This document shows, one piece after another, positions 37,379-49,036 of a DNA stretch of 64,000 bases (within the stretch, counting starts at the first letter, position 1; every line of letters starts with the position of its first letter). The stretch covers positions 74,040 to 138,039 of the forward strand of contig MPNW01000558.1 in assembly GCA_011800805.1 (NCBI GenBank), read 5' to 3'. The notes under the pieces are model-generated. The model was not told the origin of the DNA, made no database searches, and saw nothing but the letters and a program-made list of their open reading frames with translations. This stretch comes from Hirudo medicinalis (lineage: Eukaryota > Annelida > Clitellata > Hirudinida > Hirudinidae). The translations under genes were made by a program, and so were the position numbers.

Positions 37379-39019
37379 CATCATCATCATTATTACTATT
37401 ATTATCATCATCATAAAACCGCTTAATCACACAACAAGCGGCTCACTTGTGAAGGACCTGAAACCAAATGTCCCTGATGTTTTTACTCGTGAAGATGGCC
37501 ACTTGGTTGTTGGAGGCAGGCCATCCGATGACGAAGGAGAGATGGTGAAGGCACTGCAAGGAGAGGAATTGAGGCACTGAGTTCAAGTCCAGCCACATCT
37601 CCGACAACTTGATCCATTCCTTCAGACTGTACTTGTCACGTGACCTGCGCACGACGACGTCATCGTTGATGTCAGGATGGATGGATAGATTGATGGATGA
37701 ATTAAGTAATGCAACCATCGTCATGTTGATGTTTGCTTGGTTAATATGCAAAACGAATGATGTCGATGATGCTACACATGATGCTAGTTTTAACTCACAG
37801 GAGAAGTTTTTATTAATAATTGAATAAGTTATGCAATTTTCATCACTACATCACATCAACACAACACAACACCAACACAGCAACGCAACATCAACATCAC
37901 ACCAACACAGCAGCGCAACATCAACACGTCGAAAGGTCACCAACTTTTCCTTGGCGATGACGAGAAGGTCGTTGTAGAGGAAGATGCATCTCTCTTTGAT
38001 GTTGGATCCCTGAGTCATTATTTCACATTTCATTACATTAAACGCTAAATTAACATGCTGAGATTATTATAATAAAAATAATAATTGTTGTTGTTGTTGT
38101 TGTTGCAGAGGTTTGTTTTACAAATGAGGCTGTAAATATCTCTGAAAACTCTTCAAACAGACCTGAAACCATGCGCCATACTCTTGTTCATTCATGCATG
38201 CATGCATTCATGCATTCATTCATTCACTCACTCAATCCTTCAGCTTGAAGTCAAACGAGGCAAGCATGTTGAACAGCAACTTTGAATATTTCAAATGACA
38301 TTCCATCGTACAACCAACGGTGAAAATAATAATCTAACATAATTTATGTATTAATTCGTCTCACTTCCCATGAATAAATTATTGTAATAACGATCGTTAT
38401 TATTCATGAATAAATTATTATAATTGCAAGTCGTTTCATTCATGAATAACTTATTAACGTGCAGCATAATCTTAAACAAATACATTCCTCCATCTTACAT
38501 CAACAATGAATCGGTCGGCGGAATCTGGACGTAGTTTGACACAAGGCAGATCCTACATTCGAGTGTGAATGAGTGAATGAATGCACTGGTGCAAAAGTGA
38601 ATGAATGCAGGGTGAATTGAATGCACAGAGTCAAATGATTGTAAGAGCGGAAGAATCTAACGAACTGATGAGCCAGCTTAAAATGTCAGCACAAATCATC
38701 ACCAGGGGTTGTATGAATGTTTTTGTTGAGCAAAGTTATTAGAATAAGTTACCGACCTAATTAATATTAATGACGCATTAAGCATAAAATATTCAACGAA
38801 GAATGGACATTTAAATTGCCGCAAATTAAATGCTAATTAGAATAAAGATCGCATGTAATGAGTCCAGCCAATCAGAGTCGACGAATGCTGATGAAGAGCA
38901 CGAGGTAGTAAACTTGTGCATATTAATGAGCTCATGTGGTGACGCACAGGACACCAGTTCGTCATCATAATCAGCATTATCATCATCAGCGCCATTATTA
39001 TCACCATCATCGGCATCGT

Positions 39020-39051
<32 letters not shown>

Positions 39052-42000
39052 CCATCATCATCATAGTCGTCGTCAACAGCATAGCCAGCTTCACAACTTC
39101 ACAAGCGCACATCAAGTGGTGACAAATAGCATTGTGTTGATGTCGAGATATTGGACCAGTGTTTAATGTGAGCAATCAATCTGAGGCGGTAATGGTGATG
39201 ATGACGATGACGACGATGACGATGATGATGATGATGATGATGATGATGCTGATGATGCTGATGATGATGATGACGATGGTGATGTTGAGTTTAAGAGCTT
39301 ATATCGAATGGGAACATAACGGATGGTAAATCTGACATCAATTATTTTAAACAATAATTTTGTCCTCAGTGCAAAATATTCATCCTCAAAAACATATTGC
39401 TAATACTACTAATATTGTTGTTATTATAGAATTATGAATATTATTAATTACTAATATTATTGATGTTTAATGATTCTAAAGTTGACAATTCAATAAACCT
39501 TGCAGATTTGTACGAGTCCCTCCAAGACCAACTTCCTATTTCCGTGGAGAGGATCACTTGGTTTGAATTCGGAATTCCTTTTCCTGTTGCAAAATGATCA
39601 ATCATTAATTCAATAATTTATTTATTCAAGCATTCATTTATTCAATCACTCATTCATTTATTCAATCACTCATTCATTTATTCAATCACTCATTCATTTA
39701 TTCAATCACTCATTNNNNNNNNNNNNNNNNNNNNNNNNNNNNNNNNNNNNNNNNNNNNNNNNNNNNNNNNNNNNNNNCATTCATTTATTCAATCACTCAT
39801 TCATTTATTCAATCACTCATTCATTTATTCAATCACTCATTCATTTATTCAATCACTCATTTATTTAATCAAACATTCATTCATTTGTTCAATCATTCGA
39901 TTATTCATTCTTTCAGTCAGTCAGTCGTTCCCCCTCCCAAGAATTATTTCCAATAAAATTACTTCCCAAGAATGAATTATATTATTATTTTAAACACACA
40001 TTAATTCAAAATTTCATAAAAAATGTGCTTTCAAAATAATAATTATAGGCATTTCTTTCAATATTAGTAGCGACAATTCTATCATGCGATGACGATGACG
40101 ATGATGACGATGATGATGATGACGATGATGGCGATGATGATGGCGATGACGATGATGATGCATTAATGCGATGAGTAACACGATCCATCCAATCACGTTA
40201 GCCTGGCAAGTCAAAGCACGGTGAAGTCGATTCAAAGTTGTTAATTATGCGATGACCGTGATTATAATTTGAATAATTTATGATAATTTGGATGCGAATG
40301 ATATTAATATTTTGTAGACTAAAAGAAAAACGTATTGTTGCATATTCATGATGATGGATGTAGCATCTCATTATTATGCAAATGATATGTCTCACGAGCC
40401 AAGATCAATGCTCTCTTCGAATTGCATTCATCACAAGATCAACTTGAGGATTATCAAATTGATTTCTTATTATTAGCATCCATCAATTTAACTGTTAACT
40501 ACTTAATATATTACATTATATTAAAATATTATTATTATTATTCTATTACATTATTTTATTATTATTATTATTATTGTTGTTGTTATTGTTATTATTATTA
40601 TTATTATTATTAATGTTATTAATGTCATTGTTGTTATTATCATTACCATTATTAATTGGCACTGATATCTGCGAAAACATCAATAAAGTGTGACTCAACG
40701 ACAGCAGCGAATCAATTAGCATAAAATATGTTAATGAATCAATTAAGTGAATTATTAGATTAAATTATGTTAATTGATGAGATTAAAATATTCACGAGGT
40801 CACTTACTCCTTGGTCGGGGAATGTTTCCTGTTCATTGCTCTCATCAACACGCCACCACTCGACTGTCTGCGACTTCTTTCTGTCTGAAATAATCCATTT
40901 AGCATTTTGTAGGCCAATCAATAATAGTCATTATATTTACCTAATTATTATATAATTATTAAAACAATAATTCAGTTGTTAATAATATTTTTTAAATGAA
41001 TCATTGACTGCTGAGAAGTCCAACGTTAACATGAGGAGTTTCTGTTCGCGACTTGATCGTGGAAACAGAAATTGGATTCACAATTGACTTGCGATGATTA
41101 TAATTATGAAATTATATTTATTATAATCAACGTACTTGAGGTATTACGTCATTAACAATTATGATCGTCTTTATGTTCAATTATCTTTAACAGTCAAAAA
41201 CCATGGACTTTTTAAAATCAAATCGAATTCCTTTAAAAATTGATGTTTGCAAATCCAAGAGGAGTTTAAAGTTATTTGAAATTGTATTTAAAGTGAATTT
41301 CATTAAAATTATTATTTAATTAAAATTATTTAATTCAATAAAATTATTTAATTCAATAAAAGTATTTCATAAATTAAAAATTTGTAATTCATTTTATTTG
41401 TCACGCGCATTGTGAGGAAGGCCTGAGTTTTGAGGAAAACAAACAATATGCAAATTTTGATGACGATTTAGGAAATCCATTCATCATCATCATCATCATC
41501 ATCATCGTCATCATCATCATCATCATCGTCGTCGTCTTCATCATCATCGTCGTCTTCATCATCATCGTCGTCTTCATCATCATCGTTGTCTTCATCATCA
41601 TCACTATTGAGTTATTGTTACATTGAGGTGTGTCACGAGTAACAGCGGCGGTTTTTTTCAAAAAAAGAATGAACACGAATAAACAGCATTCCTGTAGTCG
41701 TCTCCTTGTTGTATAACCATCTCAATGTTGTATAACCATCTCAATGTTGTATAACCATCTCAATGTTGTATAACCTTCTCAATGTTGTATAACCTTCTCA
41801 ATGTTGTATAACCATCATCCGACATTCTCTCGAAGCATTAATTATGAGCAGAATAAAATAATAATTCGAGGTAATAAATTTAAATCATAATTCACAACAG
41901 CTTATTAAACAGAGTTTAAACCATACTCAGCGGTAATAAATTGAATTCATTCGATAAATTGATTTAATGAATTCCGAATAATAATCCAATAAATTCCGAA

Positions 42001-42098
42001 TGTGGAAGACCAACCGAGTTGTCGTGAAAAGTTCCGTTCGTAGATGTTTTGTTGTCCTCGTGACTCCTCAACTTTTTCATTTCAATCCTCGATTTCAT
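32293..42098 (-). CDS. ARHGAP20-like Rho GTPase-activating protein
   Basis: Fourteen exons fit in phase on the minus strand: 42015-42098, 40808-40884, 39499-39583, 37945-38009, 37447-37644, 36177-36255, 35605-35682, 35227-35296, 34716-34838, 34012-34145, 33526-33684, 33224-33333, 32625-33034 and 32293-32417. They total 598 codons plus stop. A PH domain comes first (LVLEGLVQICK, RCIFLYNDLLVIAK, SFVIGWPASNNQVAIF), then an RA-like segment (TKSLMVTNKETAHELVERC), then the RhoGAP domain. The RhoGAP arginine finger is in TGIFRRC, followed by DMASLLKEFLRSMPDCLL and NIAVCISQCLLW. RhoGAP domains make Rho-family GTPases hydrolyse GTP; ARHGAP20 is regulated through its RA domain by Rap1. Order and spacing match ARHGAP20, but the long C-terminal tail of the vertebrate protein is absent. 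The first exon is the least certain. Confidence 0.9.
34920..35000. repeat. (AAT)n microsatellite
   Basis: AAT/ATA trinucleotide tract in an intron of the RhoGAP gene. Confidence 0.85.
35694..35772. repeat. ACAAGATTT nonamer array
   Basis: About eight copies of a 9-nt unit alternating ACAAGATTT and ACAGGATTT in the intron directly upstream of the exon at 35605-35682. Confidence 0.8.
36583..36830 (+). repeat. 18-nt minisatellite GTGCAATTGATTGAAGGA
   Basis: About 14 copies of an 18-nt unit with G/A and A/G variants at a few positions, inside the intron between RhoGAP exons 36177-36255 and 37447-37644. Because the unit is a multiple of three and lacks stops, it is open in several frames on both strands (V-Q-L-I-E-G on plus). 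Splice phase excludes it from the gene, so the open frames are not taken as coding. Confidence 0.9.
37030..37419. repeat. Long (ATT)n microsatellite interrupted by an N
   Basis: Near-continuous ATT repeats with short ATC interruptions. The N at 37253 follows a CATCATCATAAA tail that reappears at about 37405-37418, consistent with an assembly join inside the repeat. True repeat length is unknown. Confidence 0.9.
38985..39066. repeat. (ATC)n microsatellite
   Basis: CAT/ATC trinucleotide tract in the RhoGAP intron between exons 38009 and 39499. Confidence 0.85.
39194..39282. repeat. (GATGATGAC/GATGAT)n microsatellite
   Basis: GAT-type trinucleotide tract, the complement type of the tract 130 bp upstream. 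The pair could fold back on itself. Confidence 0.85.
39620..39900. repeat. 20-nt minisatellite with assembly gap
   Basis: Tandem copies of CATTCATTTATTCAATCACT flank an N run (39715-39777) on both sides, so the array is longer than drawn. It lies immediately upstream (minus-strand sense) of the RhoGAP exon at 39499-39583. Confidence 0.9.
39715..39777. other. Assembly gap (63 N)
   Basis: N run inside the 20-nt minisatellite. Confidence 0.95.
40086..40162. repeat. (GATGAC/GATGAT)n microsatellite
   Basis: GAT-type trinucleotide tract in a RhoGAP intron. Confidence 0.85.
40526..40650. repeat. (ATT)n microsatellite
   Basis: ATT/GTT trinucleotide tract in a RhoGAP intron just below the exon at 40808. 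Confidence 0.85.
41478..41602. repeat. (ATC)n / TCGTCGTCTTCATCATCA array
   Basis: ATC repeats passing into a higher-order unit of about 21 nt containing CGTCGTCTTCATCATCAT. It is intronic in the RhoGAP gene. Confidence 0.85.
41704..41816. repeat. 19-nt minisatellite CAATGTTGTATAACCATCT
   Basis: Six near-identical 19-nt units differing by an A/T change in CCATCT versus CCTTCT. It lies in the first RhoGAP intron. Confidence 0.9.
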
Positions 42099-45000
42099 TG
42101 TACTCTGAAAATCATTGAATGTTGTTGACGAAACAATCGAACAAACGAACGACTTCACAACAACAACAACGACGATCGACGAAGGAAGATCAAGAGTTTT
42201 ATGCTCCTTAAAATTTGAAATTACTTGTTCATTTAAGCGACATTTAATGAAAATTAAATTTATTATGAGTGGATGGTGACTTAAGTGACTAACTTCGTGA
42301 TCAGTGATTAAATGCGAACAAAATTATTTTCCCGACATTCAGCAGTTTTCAAATTCTGGGAGAAAACTTTGAATTTGAAAGTGAGTTTGAATGAAATACA
42401 AACGAATGAGTTGCATGAAAATAACTGAACATCTGAAGCAAACAGGAGACTAATAATCTGAGCCGAGTGATGGATTTTATGCAAATTAGGTGAATATTTA
42501 ATGAGCATCGAATATGTGGCTACCTATTTTAACATATTGAATATCGTTAGTTGCACCTATTCACCTCAATTGTCCAGACCACACACGATGTTTAAGACAG
42601 ATTAAAACAACGAGACAACTTCAATTTAAGGTCAACAAGCTACGAATTGCTTTGAACTTTTTTGCGCCAAGAACTCTCGACGACTCACAAGCCAATGAAA
42701 AGTAAACAAAACGAAATATTTGAAATTGCTTACGAATGAGTCTCAGGTGTTTCAAGCCAATACAGGTGCAGCGAAAATCATAACAACCACCGAATATTCG
42801 GCGAATGCACAAAAACAATGAATTCTGAAAATTTCGAAATGTTTGCAAAACTTAAAAAGCGATATTTTAGAAGGAACCAACTCACTCGGCTTCAAGTTTG
42901 AAGTTCATTCGCAAGTAACAATGAATTATGTTAAATTATTATCCAATTGAATTAAAATACTTTTCAATTATTTTTAATCCACAGCGCAGCATTCCATCGA
43001 CTGAGAAGTTGACAGACGCAGAATCGAATCTCGACTGGCTTTTATCGGTGAAGCTGCTGTTCAAAGTACGCTGCTAAAGTTGATGGTCTCAACAACCAAG
43101 CATCAACTGAAGTCTAATTTCTCCAACTCACCTGTCTTGCCTCCGCTTTATACCCTCCGACGATCCCAAATTATCGTCACCTGTTGAAATATTCAGGTGC
43201 GCATGGCGATGAACTTTGACACAACCCCTCAAAATGTTACGTAACCCCATGTGGGTCAACAAATCCCCGATTAATACGAGAAGAATGTCAAGGATTAGAG
43301 TAATAAGTAATTGGTTTAAAATATTTCACCGCACTTCATATTTTCTAAGCTCCCCACATTGCGACGTCGGACATCAAATTATTATAAATTAATATAAAAT
43401 TATTATCAATTATTTTATAAACTAGATTAAATTCTGCGGAGGGTCGAGAGAATTTCAAGCCTTAATTGTGATAGCCATCTTCAGAACTTTTGAATCGAAA
43501 ATTGTCTGAACTAAGAGGACTGCAGTGGAATGCTTGAAATGTCTTCGAATTTTGAATTAAAATCGTGATTTATTTCCCGCACTGATCGACGAACGACTTT
43601 TAAACTTTCGCAAATTTCTGATCGTCTGAAACTCGAAGCTCGAAAGATCATCTTTGGTCCTTTTCTTGACCGCATGATCTCCGTCACGTCTTCTCTTGTT
43701 GACTTCTCTTGACCCAGACGAACCTCAGAAAGGTTTGCACTCGTTCAGATCAATTGCTGTCAACAATTAACTTTTCTTTTCGCGTTTCTCCGAATGTTTA
43801 ACGTGTTTAACGTTCGATTGAACTCGTGTCGAGACTTCAGTCTTCTCAGATTCTGGAAGTTTCAAAATGTTTCTATTTTTGTGTTCAGCATTTGGTTCCT
43901 CGTTGCAATCAATTGATGAACGATTGTGTGAGCAACGCAAAAAGAATCGAAAGTTGATGCAGGAATGTTGCACGACTTCGTGAACCTGATGACGACATGA
44001 GAACGTCTGATGACAAGTCCCAGGAAATCCATGCAGAGAGGCAATCATGTGATTAAGAATGTCACTCGTAACACGGATGTAATTAAGAGGAAGAACATGA
44101 CACGAGTGACACCTGGTTTGTTGTGGATGCACTCGTGTGCTGTTTAACAAGAGACTTGTAAACAATGTCAACACATGTGGTAAGGAAGGATTATTCTTCT
44201 GACGTCGACTGCGACTCAGACTGAAATCAATTTCATCGGCTTCGAAACTTTCCAAGAATCTTTGTTTCTTCCTCCTCCGCATGGATTTCTTTCCAAAGAA
44301 TTTCGACCAAAATTTCTCGACTTGATGAAAACTTAAGCACTTAATGAATTCCCATGTGAAATGTTACGAGATCTTCAATGGAGCCTCAAGAATGGTGTCA
44401 TCGACAATTGCTTCCATTTAATGTTGCAGTTGAAATCATTCCAAAATTAATGGACAGATTATTATTAATTATTACTGCTGTGATATTTTTATTATTGGAA
44501 TTATTATTATTATTGTTGTTGTTGTTATTGTTGTTAATGTGAATGTCACTAAATGGCAGGCTGATTGTTGAAACTGGATGTGCAGCTTTTAATCAAAGTT
44601 TTCTTAAGAAAAAAATCTGAAATAAAAATTAACATTATATTAATTATGCATTATGTAATTATATTATATTATTATATCATGGTAATTGGACATTAAATGT
44701 TACATCGTCCCAGTTTCGCGGATTTCGATGTTAGTGTGAAATAACGATCTCATTCTTAGAAAATGTCGCTTTTATTCACACGATGCTGAGATTCTTTGAA
44801 GATGGATTTTTGTAGATTCTAAGATCCAAAAAATATCATAAAAAGACGTTGGCTTCTGATGAAATATTCTTTCAAATACTCAATGTGTCATTGTGTTATC
44901 TGTGAGAATAAGAAAGTGCAACAAACCACAAAGTGCTTATGAAATTCATCTCCTGATTCAACACTGATTTGTCTTGCAATTCATATGCGAAATGCTAATC

Positions 45001-48000
45001 AATAATTTTTAATATTTAATTAATGAATTTAATTATTTCGCACCCATCTTCATAAATTTCTGACCTCGGGTCAATAGCGTCTCAAACATGGAGGCATAAA
45101 TAAAAGGTTTTGATGAACGACTGCGGCGTGGAATGCTCCACATGTTCAAAATGTTTCCACTGATAAGTCGTTCATCGCAATGGAACGACAATTAAAAGAT
45201 ATTGTTTTTGGTGAACAAACGTATCTGAATATTCATTAAGTTCATTAAGTTTGTTAGGTTTTCGTGTCAAATGTTTGAATGTAGATTCCTCAGGCAACAC
45301 TCAACAATTCAATCTCAATCATGAAAGGTTTGCAAAGCAAAATCCCTCCATTGTTGTGACGACTCACAAGAGCTGTCTTTCATAAAATTATTTTCTGTGC
45401 AAGAAACTCAAATTGATTTTCAAAACATCGTAAAGCCTCCTAACTTGTGGTCGAATGAATCAGATTTCCAATCCAACCGTTCACCTGATTTAGTCACATT
45501 TACACCTTAAATGAGTAACTTCTTGATGTTGTAATACAGCATTAAGTTCCAGTTTTTACAATTAAATACTTCCACAGCGCTCGCAGCTTTTCCCTCAAAT
45601 GCCGAACCATTAAATCGGGTACATCACCAAATAACGAGCCATTTTCGCCTTGCAATTTGGTGCATTTTATCTGCGTTTATTTCGAATTCTCCCGCAAAAA
45701 TGTGGAGAGACTGGTTAATTATTTAATTAACTTTGCATTGGTAAAGAGAGTCTGACGTCTTAATCCGTGGAGCACACGGATTGTGAAGTGAACTGTTTCC
45801 CCCTCACCATACTCATTCAGTCATGCCGACCGCCTACAAATCGATATAATTGATTCCTTAATTGATTAAAACTCTTCTTTATTCAGATTTTGTGGCCGTT
45901 TGACTCCCGGATGTTGAAGTATTTCACATCATTCGAGATTAATTGTGACTTCCATTAAAGTTGGCTGGTTGTGATTTCTGTCGATTTTCTCCATGCGGTC
46001 ACCAGCAAGAGACCAGTAACATGACTATCAAATATTTCTGACCGATTATCTTGTATGAGAACGAGCTCACACCCATAAAATCTACCAAAGAATCAAAAAA
46101 TTAGATGCTTAACTGAGCGGATAAACAGAAGACCACCTTCAGAAAACTAGGACAATTTATACAATCTTAAACCACAAAATAACTTAACAGGCCTAACGAT
46201 ATCGACAACGATTCATAGTGTGACTAGAGTGGCTTATGATCAAACAGAACTTCAAGACCACTTAATGAAGAGGGAAGCTTTCTCTGAAGAGGAAGCTTTT
46301 GAGGGCGGAGTGAAACCCGGCTGGACCAGTTGGTAATCGAAGTCTGTTCCATATTTGCTGGCCAACAACTATAGACGCGCCATCCAGTGTCGCACGTCGC
46401 CTATTACATAATGTGTAATTTATTGCTAGTTATGTAACTAATTATTAATAGTTTAAATCCTACGCTCCAAGCATGTAACCAACACAACCATTTTCACTCA
46501 AAGTTAAATTATCGAAGGCAAGATGGCGATAACTTTCCCGGTGTAAACAAACATCTGAAAATGGAGGCGTTGGTCAATGTGCTTAACTCTTATTAATTCA
46601 TCAATGATGTCATTCTAAGAATTTTTGGAACATTTTGAGTAGAAAAAATCTCAGAAGATTTTCAGAGCAAGAAGATTTCCTTGTAAATTGGCAAACAACG
46701 ACATTGGCGCTTGATTCAGAGAGTAAAGATTCCTCATAGCTTGGATTTTCTTTCCAGCCCGACGCAATCAATCAGTGAGATGTTGAATAAGTCAGTGGAG
46801 AGGAATTTTAAGAATAAAAATTCTTGTCGCCTGAATGCATTCATAACACAAGGCATATCATCTTACGACTGTAAACAAAACTTTCTCAGGGACATCCGAT
46901 ACTTTGCGGGAAGGAAGTAAATATACTTCATATGAATGTAATCCACACACACTCCATTGGAATCGACCACAAATGACATTTACGACTATTTGTGATGAGA
47001 TGTAGTTAATGACGTTGGAGTAGGAAGATTAAGAGATCGCCAAAAATGTTGCAGTAATTATTGACTTTTATTGGTTAGAACAACAAAGACAATTTTAGAG
47101 GAGGGTAACAATGCAATGCATTTGAACACATGCTACCGAATTTACGTCCATTTCCTAACTCATATGAGTAGGTAGGAGGTTGGGCTTATTGTGAATTTAT
47201 ATGGTCGGTCTTACGTTAATGTATAATTATTATTAATTTATAATTTGAGGTTTCAGGTGACTAATGCTCGTGTGACAAACCACTTTTAATGTACCACCAT
47301 AATTATATGTGACGAAATGGGAGATGAAAGTAAAACCGGTCAAAACAATGGGGCATTTATTGATACCTATGAAACGGTAGTCCTCAGAAATATTTTCGAT
47401 AGATAAAAAATTTTGCATTAGATTGTTATAAAGTCCCCTCTTTCATTGAAAAGTAATTGGCTACGATGCTCTGAGCCAATTTCATATTAAGAGTTTGAAT
47501 CATTTCAATGACTCACAAGCTTTTTATTTCAATCCAGTCGATATCTATTATTACCTTTAAAAATCACAAAAAACAATTTGACGAGAAACATTCAATGTCG
47601 CAACATCTGTTCTTAATCTTAATTTATGAACTAGCAACACGACTGATCAACATTTCCATGATGAACATTTCAAGGATCGCCTCTCAAACAAACGTTTCAA
47701 TTTCTCATTTTATTCACCTGGTTTGAGCTCATCGAGTGCTAACGTGTTAGCTCAAATTCAGTGAGAACTCTCCAACCAGGCTTAAACACCACCTAGTGTG
47801 TCGTTAAACGCAACTTACAACCGACTTACGACCCAAGAACATTACATTCGCCAACCAATGTAAGTAACCTTTTTATTACATCAAAGACTTGCAGGACACA
47901 AAGTTTAAACCCACTTTATATTTCTAGAGGAATATTTCAGAACTTCAGAAATGTTTGCAAAAATAATTTAAAAAACAACAACACAAACAATTGCAACAAG

Positions 48001-49036
48001 AAAATATGTTCTGCAAAACTTAAGTTGCTCACCAAGAATGTTGAGATTTTGTCAGCTCCATTGTAAACTCCATTGTAAGAATTGACTTCGAATCATTAAA
48101 ATCAATAAATAATCAAGAGATTAATCAAGAATACCGTAATAACTGCAATTACAATATTAGTCGTGGTAATATTTGCAAATACAACACAGCTTCATAATAC
48201 TGGCACAGATGATTAAAAATGGACAGTGAAAGCACACTAATTATGTTTACTGGGTTCGACTGGAGCAGCACGATCTTGGAAATGGGAAGTTCGAACGTCA
48301 TTGGCTCGATTGCAGGAGCGAAGGAATGAAGTTGTCACATCATTGTTATCGTCATTAACAACTAAGACATGCTTTTTGTGTAAATGAGCAGACGACCAAA
48401 GAATGCTGAAAACGTACAAAGTTTTTGGAATATTTGTGACATTGAAGCATCGATGTACAAATTGTAGCATGTACGTGTTTAAATGATGCTTAGCAACACA
48501 ACACTCAGTATGAAAGTAGCTCCGATAAGGACTAGCACAACACCGCACGAGAACACAAATGTCTCACGAGCAGATGAAATGGAGGAAGAATGCTATTCGT
48601 TTTTGACAATGAAATGGAATTTTGGTCTCTTTGGTTGTCAAGCAGATTTGAGCCAATCAGATGCAGTTTTTGTTTCAAAATAAAACAATTTCATGAAAAA
48701 TAAATGAAAAGCAAGAAATCAGGATTTCCAGATATCCCAAATTGCACTTAATGATTAACATAAATGCAAACATGTTTGATTACATTGAGATTTAGAGGAA
48801 GAATTTTGAGATGAAAGTTGAAAAAAAATTCTTTGAGCAGAATATCAATGACAGATTTCAAGTCGGAAGGACAGTTTGTTGGTCCGAGCAGATGGCAACA
48901 CGACATCAAGTGACGATGATTTCCTCAGAACCTCCGACCTCACAAACAACAAATAATCGTTGATCCTTTCTTTCGAGAAGAAGCTCAAATTGGCTGTGGA
49001 GAAGTTGCTGAATCCACAACAAAATGAGGTTGAAAA
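42099..49036. other. No supported gene between RhoGAP and TBC1D5
   Basis: About 7 kb of AT-rich sequence. The longest open frame (43767-44282, minus, 171 codons, starting MRRRKKQRFLESFEADEIDF) has no recognised relative, though its first 30 codons look protein-like. At about 46190-46400 a sequence reading EEEAFEGGVKPGWTSW resembles a LINE or other repeat scrap. Upstream 5' UTR exons of the RhoGAP gene could lie here. Confidence 0.4.

Noticed and set aside
36956..37580. Tyr/Ile-rich open frames over the ATT tract
   Set aside because: Translation of a trinucleotide microsatellite has no start or splice support, except that the minus-strand RhoGAP exon begins at 37447.
38837..39354. His/Met/Ser-rich frames over CAT and GAT tracts
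   Set aside because: Frames are open only because the trinucleotide repeats lack stops.
39620..39900. CRISPR-like array of 20-nt repeats
   Set aside because: The units are contiguous with no unique spacers, in a spliced animal gene. It is a minisatellite.
43767..44282. 171-codon minus-strand open frame between RhoGAP and TBC1D5
   Set aside because: No recognised motif, unusual composition and no clear splice link to the first RhoGAP exon. It could be a 5' UTR exon but is not supported as coding.
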